DNA of 44,940 nt from Rhodocyclaceae bacterium (GTDB taxonomy: Bacteria > Pseudomonadota > Gammaproteobacteria > Burkholderiales > Rhodocyclaceae), in NCBI GenBank assembly GCA_016721505.1, contig JADKHX010000018.1:1-44940 (forward strand), written 5' to 3'. The stretch's first letter is position 1, and the number at the start of each line of letters is the position of its first letter. The translations under genes were made by a program, and so were the position numbers. The notes beneath the pieces are model-generated. The model did not search any database. It was not told the DNA's origin and saw only the letters and a program-made list of their open reading frames with translations. Below, piece after piece: positions 26,672-35,452 of this stretch.

Positions 26672-28896
26672 ATGAAACTACCGATTCGAATGCGCTTGAT
26701 CCCGATTAATCTGGCGATGGCCTTGTGGGCAGCGAACGCTAGCGCTCAACCTGCCCCCACCACAGACTCGAGTACGCCGGCTGTCGAGATCAACACGCGC
26801 GCAAACCAGCCAGCGCCGCCTGATTATCGAAACAAGGCTTACAAGGTTCAGAAGGGTGACAAGCTTCCTGCTATTGCGCGTGCATTTGGGCTTAATGCGG
26901 ACGACCTCGCTGCTTGGAACAATCAGCGAAACCCTGAGTTGATATACGTCGGCCAACCCCTGCGTCTCTATCCGCCCGAAACCTCGGGAACATCAGCGAG
27001 CCCGACATTTATTGATATGCCACGTGCTACCGCTGCGTCGGCATCAGTTTCACGCCCGTTGGAACCGACACCAGCACCGACACCAGCACCGACACCAGCA
27101 CCGACACCAACACCGACACCAACACCGACACCCAACACCAACACCAACACCAGCACCAGCACCAGCACCAACACCAGCACCAACACCAGCACCAACACCA
27201 GCACCAACACCAGCACCAACACCAGCACCAGCACCAGCACCAACACCAACACCGACACCGACACCAACACCAACACCAACACCAACACCAACACCAGCAC
27301 CACTGAGAACCAGCACCAGCACCACCACCAGCACCAACACCGACACCGACACCAACACCAGCACCAACACCGACACCAAGCTTATTGCCACTTGCAGTGT
27401 CACCAAAATTGTTGGCACCTCAGCAAGCGCCATCGCCGCTTCCGGTTTCAGCTATTGAGCCAGTTGCGATCACCAAATCAAACACCGCTATTTCGTCACA
27501 ACCAGACCCGACTCCGTCGCAGAGTGTGGTGTCGATTCCAACACCAAAGCCATCATCGGCACCCGTATTGGAACCAGCTGCGAATTCAATACAAGTAACA
27601 CCACCAACACCGATCTTCTCGCAATCTGAAGTGTCGCCGAAATTGTTACCACCTGCGCCTGCACCTACGCCATCGCCGCTGCCGGTTTCAACACCTGAGC
27701 CTGTAGCCATCTCCAAAACAAGCAGCGCTAGTTCGACGGCGCCGGACACAACCCCGTCGCCGACTTCGACAGTAATTCCAGCACCAAAGGCTGCGGTTAC
27801 GCCAACTTTGGAACCAGCTACGAATTCGATACAGATGCCGGCACCACCTACGCCAACATCGGCATCAAGCTTATCGCCGTTCGCCGTATCGCCACAGCTA
27901 TTAGCGCCTCAGCCGGCACCATCACCGCTACCGGTTTCATCAGTTGAGCCAGTCGCAATCGTCAAATCAAGCACCGCTATTTCGTCACAGCCAGATCCGA
28001 CTCCGTCGCAGATTGCGATATCGATTCCAGCACCAAAGCCATCGTCGGCTCCCGTATTGGAAGCAGCCAAGAATTCGATACTGATGCCGCCGCCAACACC
28101 GGCCATTGCAGCCGTTCCAGCAGCCAACTTGCCTTCACCTATAGCGCCAGCGGTAAAGGAAACATCCGCGCAGCTACCGACCGCTGCACCATTGCCTGCA
28201 GCACAACCACTGGCATCGGCATGGTCGGCAGCGACGCCAGCCGCCGCTCCTGCAGTTGCACCTGCACCCACGGCTGCGATAGCGCCCACAGTGTTGACAG
28301 CTGCCCCACCCAGTGAGATCGCCTTACTACAGCCCGCCGCGTCTGCGGCTATTGTCGAAACCTTTCCGGTCAAAGGACTGGATGAGATAAAGGTGACTGA
28401 GCGTGATCCTCTGGACAAAGTAAAGCGCGAACCCAAAGGTGGCAAGCAACCATACTCAATCGAAGCGCTGGTGCAATTGCAAAAAATTGAGCAAATTAAT
28501 TATCCTGATGCGAAGCTCAAGGTGCGCGAAACAGCACATTGGCTTTGGCCGCTTTCGGGTGCAGTCACCGTGCCTTTTATGGCGGGCACTTTCCATGGCG
28601 TCGACATCGCCGGCAAAGCGGGCGATTCAATTGTCGCCGTGGCTGACGGCCGCGTGATCTATGCCGGGCCAGGGGTTCATGCTTTTGGCAAACTCATCAT
28701 CATTCGCCATACACGCGACTACATTTCCGTTTATGCCCACGCTAGCGAAGCGCTGATCAGCGAGGGTCAGAATGTCACGCGCGGCGAAAAAATTGCGAAG
28801 CTGAGCAGTAGCCATACTAGCCCCTCAAAATTGCATTTTGAAATTCATTTTCAAGGCGAGCCGGTCGACCCACAAAAATACTTGTCACCGCGCTGA
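26672..28896 (+). pseudogene. NlpD-like LysM/LytM (M23) protein with repeat linker, frameshifted
   Basis: Envelope protein resembling NlpD, which activates the septal amidase AmiC. After an N-terminal signal (MALWAANASAQ), a single LysM peptidoglycan-binding domain (KVQKGDKLPAIARAFGL, residues about 56-102) precedes a long Pro/Thr/Ala/Ser linker and a C-terminal LytM domain with GVDIAGKAGDSIVAVADGRV and LHFEIHFQGEPVDPQKYL. The LytM domain looks catalytically dead: Phe stands four residues before the metal Asp (FHGVD), where active enzymes have His. The frame changes at CCC (27131-27133) and at 27304-27307 (CTGAGAACC, probably once CTGGAACC); two single-base removals restore about 740 residues. 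The start ATG at 26672 is preferred over GTG 26654. As read here the LytM domain is not translated. Confidence 0.82.
27066..27381 (+). repeat. hexanucleotide microsatellite in the nlpD-like gene
   Basis: About 315 bp of ACACCA, ACACCG and GCACCA units. Intended frame: Pro-Thr/Pro-Ala repeats. Other frames read Asn-Thr/Ser-Thr and His-Gln. Apart from one TGA at 27304-27306 no plus-strand frame is stopped within it, so a shift inside the tract does not terminate translation locally. Hexamer gain or loss would keep frame. Confidence 0.9.
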
Positions 28897-28990
28897 CCGG
28901 CGATCTAGTCGCTGTGGCTTCCATATCCCTCACGTAGCAAGCAGACGCAAAGACCGCTGTTAAGAATGCATACCTAGCGTCACACAATTG

Positions 28991-29025
28991 AAAAAGCCCC
29001 GCGGACTATGTTCGCAGGGCTTTTT
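28991..29025. terminator. bidirectional rho-independent terminator
   Basis: AAAAAGCCCCGCG (28991-29003) is complementary, with one bulge, to CGCAGGGCTTTTT (29013-29025). A run of A on the left and T on the right lets it end both the rightward nlpD-like transcript and the leftward Tim44-like transcript. Confidence 0.88.
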
Positions 29026-29077
29026 ACTTTTGGGTCTTACTTCGCAGGTCGATTTGCGAGTGACCCAACATCCAAGC

Positions 29078-29989
29078 TTATGCCGTTTGTTGAATTCCAG
29101 ACACGACCCACCCGCCACTACCTTGGCGCGGTTTCGTCAAATGCCAGATTTCATCGAAGGGCTCGTCAGCAGTTTCACCTTGGTAGCGAATGACTCCAGT
29201 GAAGCGGACGCTGACCACATGGCGATCTGACTCTTGCTCGACGTCAATCACCTCGGCATTGATACTGACCACCTCACTTTTCTGCACAGAAGCGCCACGC
29301 TCGGCGATCTCCATTTTCAGCTCGGCATACATTTCCGGCGTGGTGAACTCGCGAATGTCGTCCAGATTGCCAGCGTCATTCGACGCTTGAAGGCGGATGA
29401 AATTTACTTTCGCATTGCGCTCAAAGCCGGGTGCGTCAAAATCAGCAGGAACAAAACGCTCACGCGTTTGCTGCCCGCCCGTTGGCGAGACGACCGCGCC
29501 GTCACCGCTATTTGGCATTGCTACTTTGTAAGCCGGTATCGTGCGTTCTTCAGTATGCGGATCAATCCGCGCGTACTGCATTCCATTGGGCGCAGCTCCA
29601 ATCGGCGTTTGCGCTCCAGCGCGTTTGCGTACAAAGAAGCCAATCGCCAGTATCACTGCGAAGACGAGTAAGCCCATCATGACCATCGAGGCCAGTTCAC
29701 CGCCGAATCCCAGGTGCGATGCCAGTGCGGCGATGCCGAGGCCTGCCGCCAAACCGGCGATAGGCCCCATCCATGAACGCGATGGTGCTGCGGCTGCGCC
29801 GGCGGCACCTGCCGCTGGTGCGGCAGCGTTTGACTGAGTCGGTGCAGACGGTGCCTTGTCTTGTGTCGCCTGACGTTGCATGCCGATTGACTTGCCAGAG
29901 CCCATGCGCTTCGCTGCCTCGGCATCCATCGCCGCAGTCGACAGGCCAACAGCGAAAACCACAGCCAACAAAGAAAGTACTTTTTTCAT
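29078..29989 (-). CDS. Tim44-like domain protein, membrane-anchored
   Basis: Protein of 303 residues. N-terminal signal-like segment (KKVLSLLAVVFAVGLSTAAM), an Ala/Pro-rich linker (about 45-70), two hydrophobic segments (GPIAGLAAGLGIAALASHLG and MVMMGLLVFAVILAIGFFV) and a C-terminal Tim44-like domain from about 170 (FIRLQASNDAGNLDDIREFT, EIWHLTKP). In mitochondria this fold docks import motors on the membrane; the bacterial role is unknown. AGGAG precedes the ATG at good spacing. It is transcribed alone, ending at a shared bidirectional terminator. Confidence 0.9.
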   Translation of the reverse strand: MKKVLSLLAVVFAVGLSTAAMDAEAAKRMGSGKSIGMQRQATQDKAPSAPTQSNAAAPAAGAAGAAAAPSRSWMGPIAGLAAGLGIAALASHLGFGGELASMVMMGLLVFAVILAIGFFVRKRAGAQTPIGAAPNGMQYARIDPHTEERTIPAYKVAMPNSGDGAVVSPTGGQQTRERFVPADFDAPGFERNAKVNFIRLQASNDAGNLDDIREFTTPEMYAELKMEIAERGASVQKSEVVSINAEVIDVEQESDRHVVSVRFTGVIRYQGETADEPFDEIWHLTKPRQGSGGWVVSGIQQTA

Positions 29990-30162
29990 TTGAGTCTCCT
30001 ATTGAAAAATAAGCTACCGCCGAACAATAGCGCTGCAAACAGTCAGGAAAAAGCAGCATTAGCAGAACGTTAACTTCGTAAAAGCCAGATCATTTCGCTA
30101 CGCATCTAAAGATCCATCGTGATTGCGCTGATAGCTGGCAGCACCGGCAATAGCGCAAAGCC

Positions 30163-30678
30163 TTAGGTCCAACGCCGGCGCTTGAACCAGATGCGCAGTC
30201 GCCATCCGAGTTTGACGCTGACATAGCCCGCAGCAGCGCCACCGACAGCGAACAACCCCATGCCCAGCATGGTTGGCCAACCTAAATTTGCCAGCATTGC
30301 GGTCACGCCATCGCCCTGTGGCGCCTGCGACACGGGTGGTTCGCCGATGATGACCGCACCGAGTTGATACGCCAGCCAAAGCCAAAACCCAATGGTGACC
30401 GGGTTCGTAACCATCGTCATCGCAGCGGCAACTGGAATATTTGCGCGCCACATCGTGCAATGCGCAGCCGCAACGACAATTTGAGCTGCCGGAATCACAA
30501 ATGCCCAAAAAGTGCCGATCGCAACGCCCCGCGCGACGGCTTCATGCTGAAGTCGCCACAGTTGCGGTTCAAGCAGTCTTTCTGCTACCGGCTTCAGCCA
30601 TGGGTGCGCGGCCAATACTTCACGCGTTGGCAACGAGGCGCGGAATCGATCAAGCCAGCCGGTATCAGACGGCCTCAT
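30163..30678 (-). CDS. DUF2062 membrane protein
   Basis: Inner-membrane protein of 171 residues. Visible hallmarks of DUF2062 are SVAIGTFW-like VARGVAIGTFWAFVIPAAQI, then RANIPVAAAMTMVTNPVTIG and the C-terminal GYVSVKLGWRLRIWFKRRR. About three hydrophobic segments are present. The function is unknown in the family. The start is ATG 30678, overlapping the stop of the upstream membrane protein gene (ATGA), so the two are coupled. An extended open frame further upstream is ignored because it runs inside the neighbouring gene. Confidence 0.88.
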   Translation of the reverse strand: MRPSDTGWLDRFRASLPTREVLAAHPWLKPVAERLLEPQLWRLQHEAVARGVAIGTFWAFVIPAAQIVVAAAHCTMWRANIPVAAAMTMVTNPVTIGFWLWLAYQLGAVIIGEPPVSQAPQGDGVTAMLANLGWPTMLGMGLFAVGGAAAGYVSVKLGWRLRIWFKRRRWT

Positions 30679-31058
30679 TGGTTTGCTGCCTTGCGCATGG
30701 TGGCATGAATCACGGCGTGCAACACCGCACCGATAATCACCAGCACCATAGCGCCTAGTCCCCATATTCCCCACGCCAGCGGTGCCAGCCAGTCAGCAAG
30801 TGATGGCAATGCAGCCAACGCAGATTCGACGAAAGGCGCAACCACTGCAGCAGTCGACTTGATCACCAGAATCAGGTCGGCCGGCACCCATTGTGCGATG
30901 GATTCAGGAAGGACCAAGCCCACCATGGTTTGCGGCTGTCCCGCTAGCGCGCTAACCCCAATCATTGACCAAGCCACCAAGGCATGCGTTACCCAAACAC
31001 CCAACGACCAGAAAGCGAGCAGTGTCAAAACCAAAAACCACGAGATAGCAGCAAACAT
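30675..31058 (-). CDS. conserved membrane protein, unknown function
   Basis: About 127 residues from ATG 31058. Hydrophobic segments: SWFLVLTLLAFWSLGVWV near the N-terminus and WGIWGLGAMVLVIIGAVL near the C-terminus. The middle (SIAQWVPADLILVIKSTAAV) is amphipathic. An in-frame TTG at 31139 would add 27 residues; no clear ribosome binding site decides. I cannot name the family. Its stop overlaps the DUF2062 start, and the pair reads leftward, divergent from terC. Confidence 0.65.
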   Translation of the reverse strand: MFAAISWFLVLTLLAFWSLGVWVTHALVAWSMIGVSALAGQPQTMVGLVLPESIAQWVPADLILVIKSTAAVVAPFVESALAALPSLADWLAPLAWGIWGLGAMVLVIIGAVLHAVIHATMRKAANQ

Positions 31059-31202
31059 CGCGTACCCAATACATTCATAAATGGAGAGCGCATGTTGCCG
31101 AGCTTGGGGGCTTGCTTGAAGCAGGTAAAGACGTGACAACTATCCTGTTTTTACGAACTAAATTGATGTATTTGTCTGATTTAAACAGTTGTTTCATGTT
31201 TA

Positions 31203-31226
31203 CACTGCGGCCACGCGTTTGCAGTG
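31203..31226 (+). promoter_or_regulatory. leader hairpin upstream of terC
   Basis: CACTGC (31203-31208) pairs with GCAGTG (31221-31226) in the long leader of terC (gene-free from 31059 to 31289). terC/alx leaders often carry Mn-responsive yybP-ykoY riboswitches; I cannot recognise that consensus here. Confidence 0.3.
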
Positions 31227-31289
31227 CCGTGAGTTGGTAACCGAGGCACGCAAGCTCCACAATTTGCCGCAACTCTTTTTAGGAATGAA

Positions 31290-32249
31290 ATGGAAACAAT
31301 TGCTCCTCTGTGGCTTTGGGCGACCTTCGGCGGGATCGTTTTGGCCTCCTTGTTTATTGACTTTGTTGTGCTCAAAAAACAAGGAGCGCACGATATCGGA
31401 GTCAAGGAAGCGCTGAACTGGTCGCTGATCTGGATCGCGCTCAGTTTTCTGTTCAACGGCCTGTTCTGGTGGGCGATAAAGGACAGCACCGGCTCGACTG
31501 AAATTGCCAACACCAAGTCACTGGAGTTCTTGACCGGCTACCTGATCGAGAAGTCGCTGGCGGTTGACAACATCTTCGTGTTTTTGATGATCTTTACTTA
31601 CTTCGCGGTACCGACGGCATTCCAGAAACGGGTCTTGATGATCGGCATCATCGGCGCCATTGTCCTGCGCACGGTCATGATTTTGCTCGGCGGTTGGTTG
31701 TTGGCGCACTTCCATTGGGTGCTCTATGTCTTTGGCGCATTCCTGATCCTGACCGGCATAAAGATGTGGTGGGCGGCTGGTAAAGAGCCTGACCTCGAAG
31801 CCAATCCCGCCTTGAAGCTGCTACGCAAGATGTTGCCGGTCAGCAAAAACTACGACGGCGAGAATTTTTGGACGATTGAAAATGGCACCAGGATCGCCAC
31901 GCCACTGTTCATGGTGATCTGTCTGATTGCGCTGACCGATGTGATCTTCGCGGTCGATTCGATTCCCGCGATATTTGCGATTACCAGCGATCCATTTATC
32001 GTGCTGACCAGCAATGTGTTCGCCATTTTGGGATTGCGTGCGATGTATTTCTTGCTCGCGGCAGTGGCCAACAAATTCCACTTGCTCAACTACGGCCTTG
32101 CGGTAATTCTGGTGTTCATCGGCACGAAAATGTGTCTGGTCGACTTCTACAAGATTCCGGTGCTGGTTTCGCTTGGCGTCGTGGTCGGGATACTCACCCT
32201 GACCATGCTGCTGAGCCTGCGCACGGCGAAGGCGCCCGCCAAAGTCTAG
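31290..32249 (+). CDS. TerC family integral membrane protein
   Basis: Protein of 319 residues with about eight to nine hydrophobic helices, inner membrane. Family hallmarks: FLTGYLIEKSLAVDNIFVFL with two conserved acidic residues in the membrane, and ALTDVIFAVDSIPAIFAIT with a similar pair (DVIFAVDSIPA). AGGA lies 5 nt upstream of ATG 31290. TerC/Alx proteins are linked to tellurite resistance and to manganese export during membrane protein metalation. It converges on the NhaR-like gene with a 4-nt overlap of stops. Confidence 0.93.
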   Translation: METIAPLWLWATFGGIVLASLFIDFVVLKKQGAHDIGVKEALNWSLIWIALSFLFNGLFWWAIKDSTGSTEIANTKSLEFLTGYLIEKSLAVDNIFVFLMIFTYFAVPTAFQKRVLMIGIIGAIVLRTVMILLGGWLLAHFHWVLYVFGAFLILTGIKMWWAAGKEPDLEANPALKLLRKMLPVSKNYDGENFWTIENGTRIATPLFMVICLIALTDVIFAVDSIPAIFAITSDPFIVLTSNVFAILGLRAMYFLLAAVANKFHLLNYGLAVILVFIGTKMCLVDFYKIPVLVSLGVVVGILTLTMLLSLRTAKAPAKV

Positions 32250-33130
32250 TGCGTCGGTTGCAGTAGAAGTTGAACCAAGGGGTGTTGAACTTTTCTTTCG
32301 GTGCCGATGGCAAAGAAGTACTCTGCAACACCCTCGCACTGGCCCACCTGTTGGACGTCCGAATGCGCCGTCAGTTCATCATGTACCGACACTGCAGCCG
32401 GGAATACACCCATCCCGCTGGCACCGAAAGTCTTGAGCAGCGCGCTGTCTTCAAATTCGCCGACTATGCGTGGCCGGATGCCGCGTTGCTCAAACCAGTT
32501 GTCAAGGCGGGAGCGCACAGCAGTGTGCGCCGTTGGCAATAGTACGGGCACTTGGGCAAGACTCTCAGGAAATTTCTTCTTCGCGGCTTTAGCCAATGCA
32601 GCCGTTGCATACCAGGCGATCGCCGAGGAGCCCATCGAATGACTGTAGAGCTTGATATTGGGGTTAGCCGGCGCGGGTCGGTCGGATAGCACAACGTCCA
32701 GCCGATGCAAGGCAAGATCGCCAAGCAAATCGTCAAACTCGCCGTCGTGGCACAACAGCCGCAAATTCGGCTCAGCAATTACCGGTTGCAATAGTCGTCG
32801 CACCACAAGTTTCGGCAATCCATCTGACATCCCGACTGCCAAGCGGACGATTGGTGAACTCCCCGCATCACGCACCTGCGCCGGAAGATTTTCTCCAAGG
32901 TGAAAAATCAAATCGGCTTGTTGCATGGCAACCATCCCGGCCTCCGTCAATGCCAGTCCACGACCTGCTGGCTTGAGCAAGGCATGGCCTAGCGAGCGCT
33001 CCAACTCACGCACTTGAGCGCTCACCGTCTGCACCGCCATGTCGAGCTTTTCGGCCGCCCGCGAGATGCCGCCCTCTTTGGCAACTACCCAAAAGTAGTA
33101 AAGATGTTTGTAGTTGAACTGCGTGCTCAT
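32246..33130 (-). CDS. LysR-type regulator, NhaR-like
   Basis: Transcription factor of 294 residues. The N-terminal winged HTH runs from FNYKHLYYFWVVAKEGGISR through AVQTVSAQVRELERSLG, very like NhaR, the sodium-responsive activator of the NhaA antiporter gene. The C-terminal LysR substrate-binding domain includes IVRLAVGMSDGLPKLVVRRL and LDVVLSDRPAP. No nhaA-like gene is in the window, so its target is elsewhere or it controls neighbours such as terC (inference). It is read leftward; the 3' end overlaps the terC stop. Confidence 0.88.
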   Translation of the reverse strand: MSTQFNYKHLYYFWVVAKEGGISRAAEKLDMAVQTVSAQVRELERSLGHALLKPAGRGLALTEAGMVAMQQADLIFHLGENLPAQVRDAGSSPIVRLAVGMSDGLPKLVVRRLLQPVIAEPNLRLLCHDGEFDDLLGDLALHRLDVVLSDRPAPANPNIKLYSHSMGSSAIAWYATAALAKAAKKKFPESLAQVPVLLPTAHTAVRSRLDNWFEQRGIRPRIVGEFEDSALLKTFGASGMGVFPAAVSVHDELTAHSDVQQVGQCEGVAEYFFAIGTERKVQHPLVQLLLQPTH

Positions 33131-33366
33131 GGCTTGTTTTTTCAGGAACGATGATTTGAAATTATCTACTTTTTTGGGAATGACGAAACCATATATTTAG
33201 GCGACCATGGGCGATTGGCCAACGCTTATGCAACTGAGGCAAAATACCTATCCTTCGCTGAGGCATGCAGAAACCTAAGCTATTCAATATCCTTGGCGAG
33301 ACCTGCATATCAATCACTAACGCCAAATAATTTAAACTAGCTTTACCAAAAATAATTGGGTTTGCA
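33131..33366. other. gene-free stretch
   Basis: 236 nt between the divergent NhaR-like and cNMP-binding genes, AT-rich near the right end. It must hold both promoters. I see no hairpin, repeat copy or small gene here. Confidence 0.5.
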
Positions 33367-34593
33367 ATGACTGACAACACGACCAATCAAGCAGCAGGTG
33401 GCGCCAACGCGATTGACGCCGCAACTTTTTTTAAGCTCAGCGGACGCCCGGAAAGCTACAAGGCGGGAAGCTGCATCTTCCCCGAAGCGCAGCGCCTCAG
33501 CGCCATTGCACCGGCCGATGCGCGGATCTTTCTGCTGGTCTCCGGTGCAGTCACCTTAACCCGATACGGCAAACCGATTTCCTTGATCATGCCGGGCGAA
33601 ATGTTTGGCGTGAATTCGGTCATCCATCCCACTTCGCACTTTGCCACTGCCACGGCGATGAAGGACTGCACCGCCATCAGCCTCGATCCCAAACAGTTTT
33701 TGCACGAACTCCAAAAAAATCCGACCTTCATCCTCACCCTACTGAGCGATCTGGCGCGGCGGCTGCAAGGCGTGATGCCTCGCGTTATCAAAACGGGCAG
33801 GAGTACCGTGGAGCCGCCGGTCAGTACGGCGCTCAATGCTGATCAGATCAGTTTGCTGGCGCAGAAATTAGGCGACCCGATGCCGGCCCGCAGCGATGCC
33901 GGTGGTACGGTGATTTCTGAAGGTGCGCGTGCGATTTACATGTATGTGCTCAAAGAAGGTCGCGTGCACATCAAGGTCGAAAGCCGCGTCATTGAAGTTG
34001 TTTTGGCCGGCACAGTCTTTGGCGAGATGGCACTGGCCGGCGTGACGCGCCGCAGCGCGATGGCCATCGCCGAATCTGCAAGCGCCTGGTATTCGATAGA
34101 TAGCAAGCAACTCGTTGCTGTCACAAAAGCTGATCCCGCGCTGGGACTCGCGCTGCTCCGTTCGCTGGCGAAACGAGTTCAACGTGCCGGACAACTGCTG
34201 TGCGAATCATCGTTGGATTTGGCGGCGTTGCATATACCGCGCCTTAATACCGGAGCCGTCGATGGCGGTGGCGGAGCGGCGAAACGCGCACAGCAGAGCG
34301 CACTCACCGATTACAAAAATCTAGCGCGCGCTTTCGTCGATCAGTCGGCCGAAGCAATGGCGGCAATAAACCAGGCGCTCGCCGCGAGCGACAAGGGTGT
34401 CGCACTAACCAAGGCAAACGTGCTCATGGCGGCGGCGGCCAAGGTCGGCGCCGAGCGGCTTTGTCATCAGCTCGATACGCTATGCACCGCGCTCTCCGTC
34501 GGGCACAAAGACATCATCGACGAAGTCCTGGTGGCGGTACGCAAAGAGCAACAAGACACCAGCGGCGAGATTCGCGACTTCATTGGCAACTAA
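33367..34593 (+). CDS. tandem cyclic-nucleotide-binding protein with Hpt-like tail
   Basis: Cytoplasmic signalling protein of 408 residues. Two cNMP-binding (CAP-ED) domains: residues about 18-140 (IFLLVSGAVTLTRYGKPISL, PGEMFGVNSV) and about 160-290 (AIYMYVLKEGRVHIKVES, GTVFGEMALAGVTRRSAMAI). The second has FGEMAL and the RRSA phosphate-binding motif, so it may bind cAMP or cGMP; the first has degenerate FGVNSV. There is no DNA-binding HTH. Residues about 325-405 are helical, and KANVLMAAAAKVGAERLCHQ resembles an Hpt domain in which the phosphoacceptor His is Asn. This suggests a phosphorelay-related or docking role (inference). Confidence 0.85.
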   Translation: MTDNTTNQAAGGANAIDAATFFKLSGRPESYKAGSCIFPEAQRLSAIAPADARIFLLVSGAVTLTRYGKPISLIMPGEMFGVNSVIHPTSHFATATAMKDCTAISLDPKQFLHELQKNPTFILTLLSDLARRLQGVMPRVIKTGRSTVEPPVSTALNADQISLLAQKLGDPMPARSDAGGTVISEGARAIYMYVLKEGRVHIKVESRVIEVVLAGTVFGEMALAGVTRRSAMAIAESASAWYSIDSKQLVAVTKADPALGLALLRSLAKRVQRAGQLLCESSLDLAALHIPRLNTGAVDGGGGAAKRAQQSALTDYKNLARAFVDQSAEAMAAINQALAASDKGVALTKANVLMAAAAKVGAERLCHQLDTLCTALSVGHKDIIDEVLVAVRKEQQDTSGEIRDFIGN

Positions 34594-34599
34594 GTTCGT

Positions 34600-34615
34600 G
34601 GTGATCACGATCACC
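34600..34615. promoter_or_regulatory. FNR/CRP-like dyad GGTGATCACGATCACC
   Basis: GGTGATC and GATCACC are perfect 7-bp arms around AC, giving the spacing TGAT-N4-ATCA of FNR/Dnr-type sites. It lies 6 nt after the cNMP-protein stop and 69 nt before vapB. Function is inferred only from the pattern. Confidence 0.35.
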
Positions 34616-34640
34616 TAAAAATCAGCGGCGCGACAACGAC

Positions 34641-34669
34641 GGTATTACAATTGCGAAAGTGGTAATACC
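34641..34669. promoter_or_regulatory. probable VapB operator
   Basis: Inverted repeat GGTATTAC (34641-34648) and GTAATACC (34662-34669) with a 13-nt spacer, directly upstream of the GGAGG ribosome binding site (34673-34677) of vapB. Toxin-antitoxin operons are usually autoregulated by the antitoxin at such dyads. Confidence 0.65.
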
Positions 34670-34683
34670 AATGGAGGAAAAAA

Positions 34684-34923
34684 ATGTCGACAACGCTCAC
34701 CAGCAAGGGTCAAGTAACGATACCCAAACACATTCGCGATTCCTTGAATCTTATGCCGGGCTGCAGTTTGGACTTCGCCGTGAATGTCGATGGCGAAGTG
34801 GTGATTCACAAAACAGCTGCCCGTGCCAAGCGCAGGGCAGATCGATTCGATGCTGCTCGTGGCAGTGCAGATATCAAATCGCGAACCAAGGATTTGATGG
34901 CGCTGCTGCGCGGTGACGACTGA
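34684..34923 (+). CDS. vapB: VapB-type antitoxin, SpoVT/AbrB domain
   Basis: DNA-binding antitoxin of 79 residues. The N-terminal swapped-hairpin AbrB motif is clear: TLTSKGQVTIPKHIRDSLNL. The C-terminal part, rich in charged residues (TKDLMALLRGDD), should wrap the toxin. It neutralises VapC and probably represses the operon through the inverted repeat upstream. GGAGG precedes ATG 34684. Its stop overlaps the toxin start (TGATG), as is common in toxin-antitoxin pairs. Confidence 0.93.
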   Translation: MSTTLTSKGQVTIPKHIRDSLNLMPGCSLDFAVNVDGEVVIHKTAARAKRRADRFDAARGSADIKSRTKDLMALLRGDD

Positions 34924-35330
34924 TGCTCTTGGTCGATACCAATGTACTCATCGACGTTCTCACCGACGATCCGGAATGGGCAGATTGGTCGATCAAGCAA
35001 TTGCGCGCGCAGTCGAAAGTCCGCCGACTCGCCATCAATCCGATTATTTACACTGAGCTTTCGCTGACGTTCTCAACACCAGAAACACTCGATAAGTCCA
35101 TAGCCAATCTGGACTTGAACATCCTCGAAATACCACGCGCCGCGCTGTTTCTGGCTGGCACCGCGTTCGTCCGTTATCGCCGGCAAGGCGGCACCAAACA
35201 CAATGTACTCGCCGACTTTTTTATCGGCGCGCACGCAACCGTGTCCGGCCTCCCATTGCTCACGCGCGACACGCGGCGTTATGCAGCGTATTTCCCCGAC
35301 GTAAAGTTGATTGCGCCGAATGCTAGTTAG
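34923..35330 (+). CDS. vapC: VapC-type toxin, PIN-domain ribonuclease
   Basis: PIN-domain endoribonuclease of 135 residues, toxin partner of the AbrB-type antitoxin. The acidic catalytic residues are visible: Asp5 in LLVDTNVLIDVL, Glu near residue 42 (IIYTELS), Asp in NVLADFFIGAHA, and the late Asp in LLTRDTRRYAAYFPDV. The start overlaps the antitoxin stop by one nucleotide. Targets of VapC toxins are usually tRNAs or rRNA; the target here is unknown. A dispersed repeat copy follows 39 nt after the stop. Confidence 0.93.
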   Translation: MLLVDTNVLIDVLTDDPEWADWSIKQLRAQSKVRRLAINPIIYTELSLTFSTPETLDKSIANLDLNILEIPRAALFLAGTAFVRYRRQGGTKHNVLADFFIGAHATVSGLPLLTRDTRRYAAYFPDVKLIAPNAS

Positions 35331-35369
35331 TGAGCTTCGGCGGCGCAGTGAACTGCATACCTGATTTAC

Positions 35370-35392
35370 ACGGCGTGTCACCAGCACCAACT
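35370..35392 (+). repeat. dispersed palindromic repeat, copy 7
   Basis: Leader ACGGCGTGTCA is exact, followed by CCAGCACCAACT; the last two core bases are changed. It lies 39 nt past the vapC stop and 60 nt before the sigma factor gene. Confidence 0.85.
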
Positions 35393-35452
35393 AACAAGTT
35401 AGTCATCCCCCATTAGCCCCGATTTCACCACTCCAGCGTTTACACTATTCGC

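Noticed and set aside
26968..27303. Minus-strand frame of repeated Val-Leu in the nlpD-like microsatellite
   Set aside because: Pure by-product of the hexamer repeat; no start context and composition is only the reverse of Pro/Thr codons.
27066..27381. Tandem repeat considered as a CRISPR array
   Set aside because: Units are 6 bp without spacers, and it is coding; no cas gene nearby.
31059..31289. yybP-ykoY (manganese) riboswitch upstream of terC
   Set aside because: Only one 6-bp hairpin is visible and the conserved riboswitch loops could not be recognised by eye.
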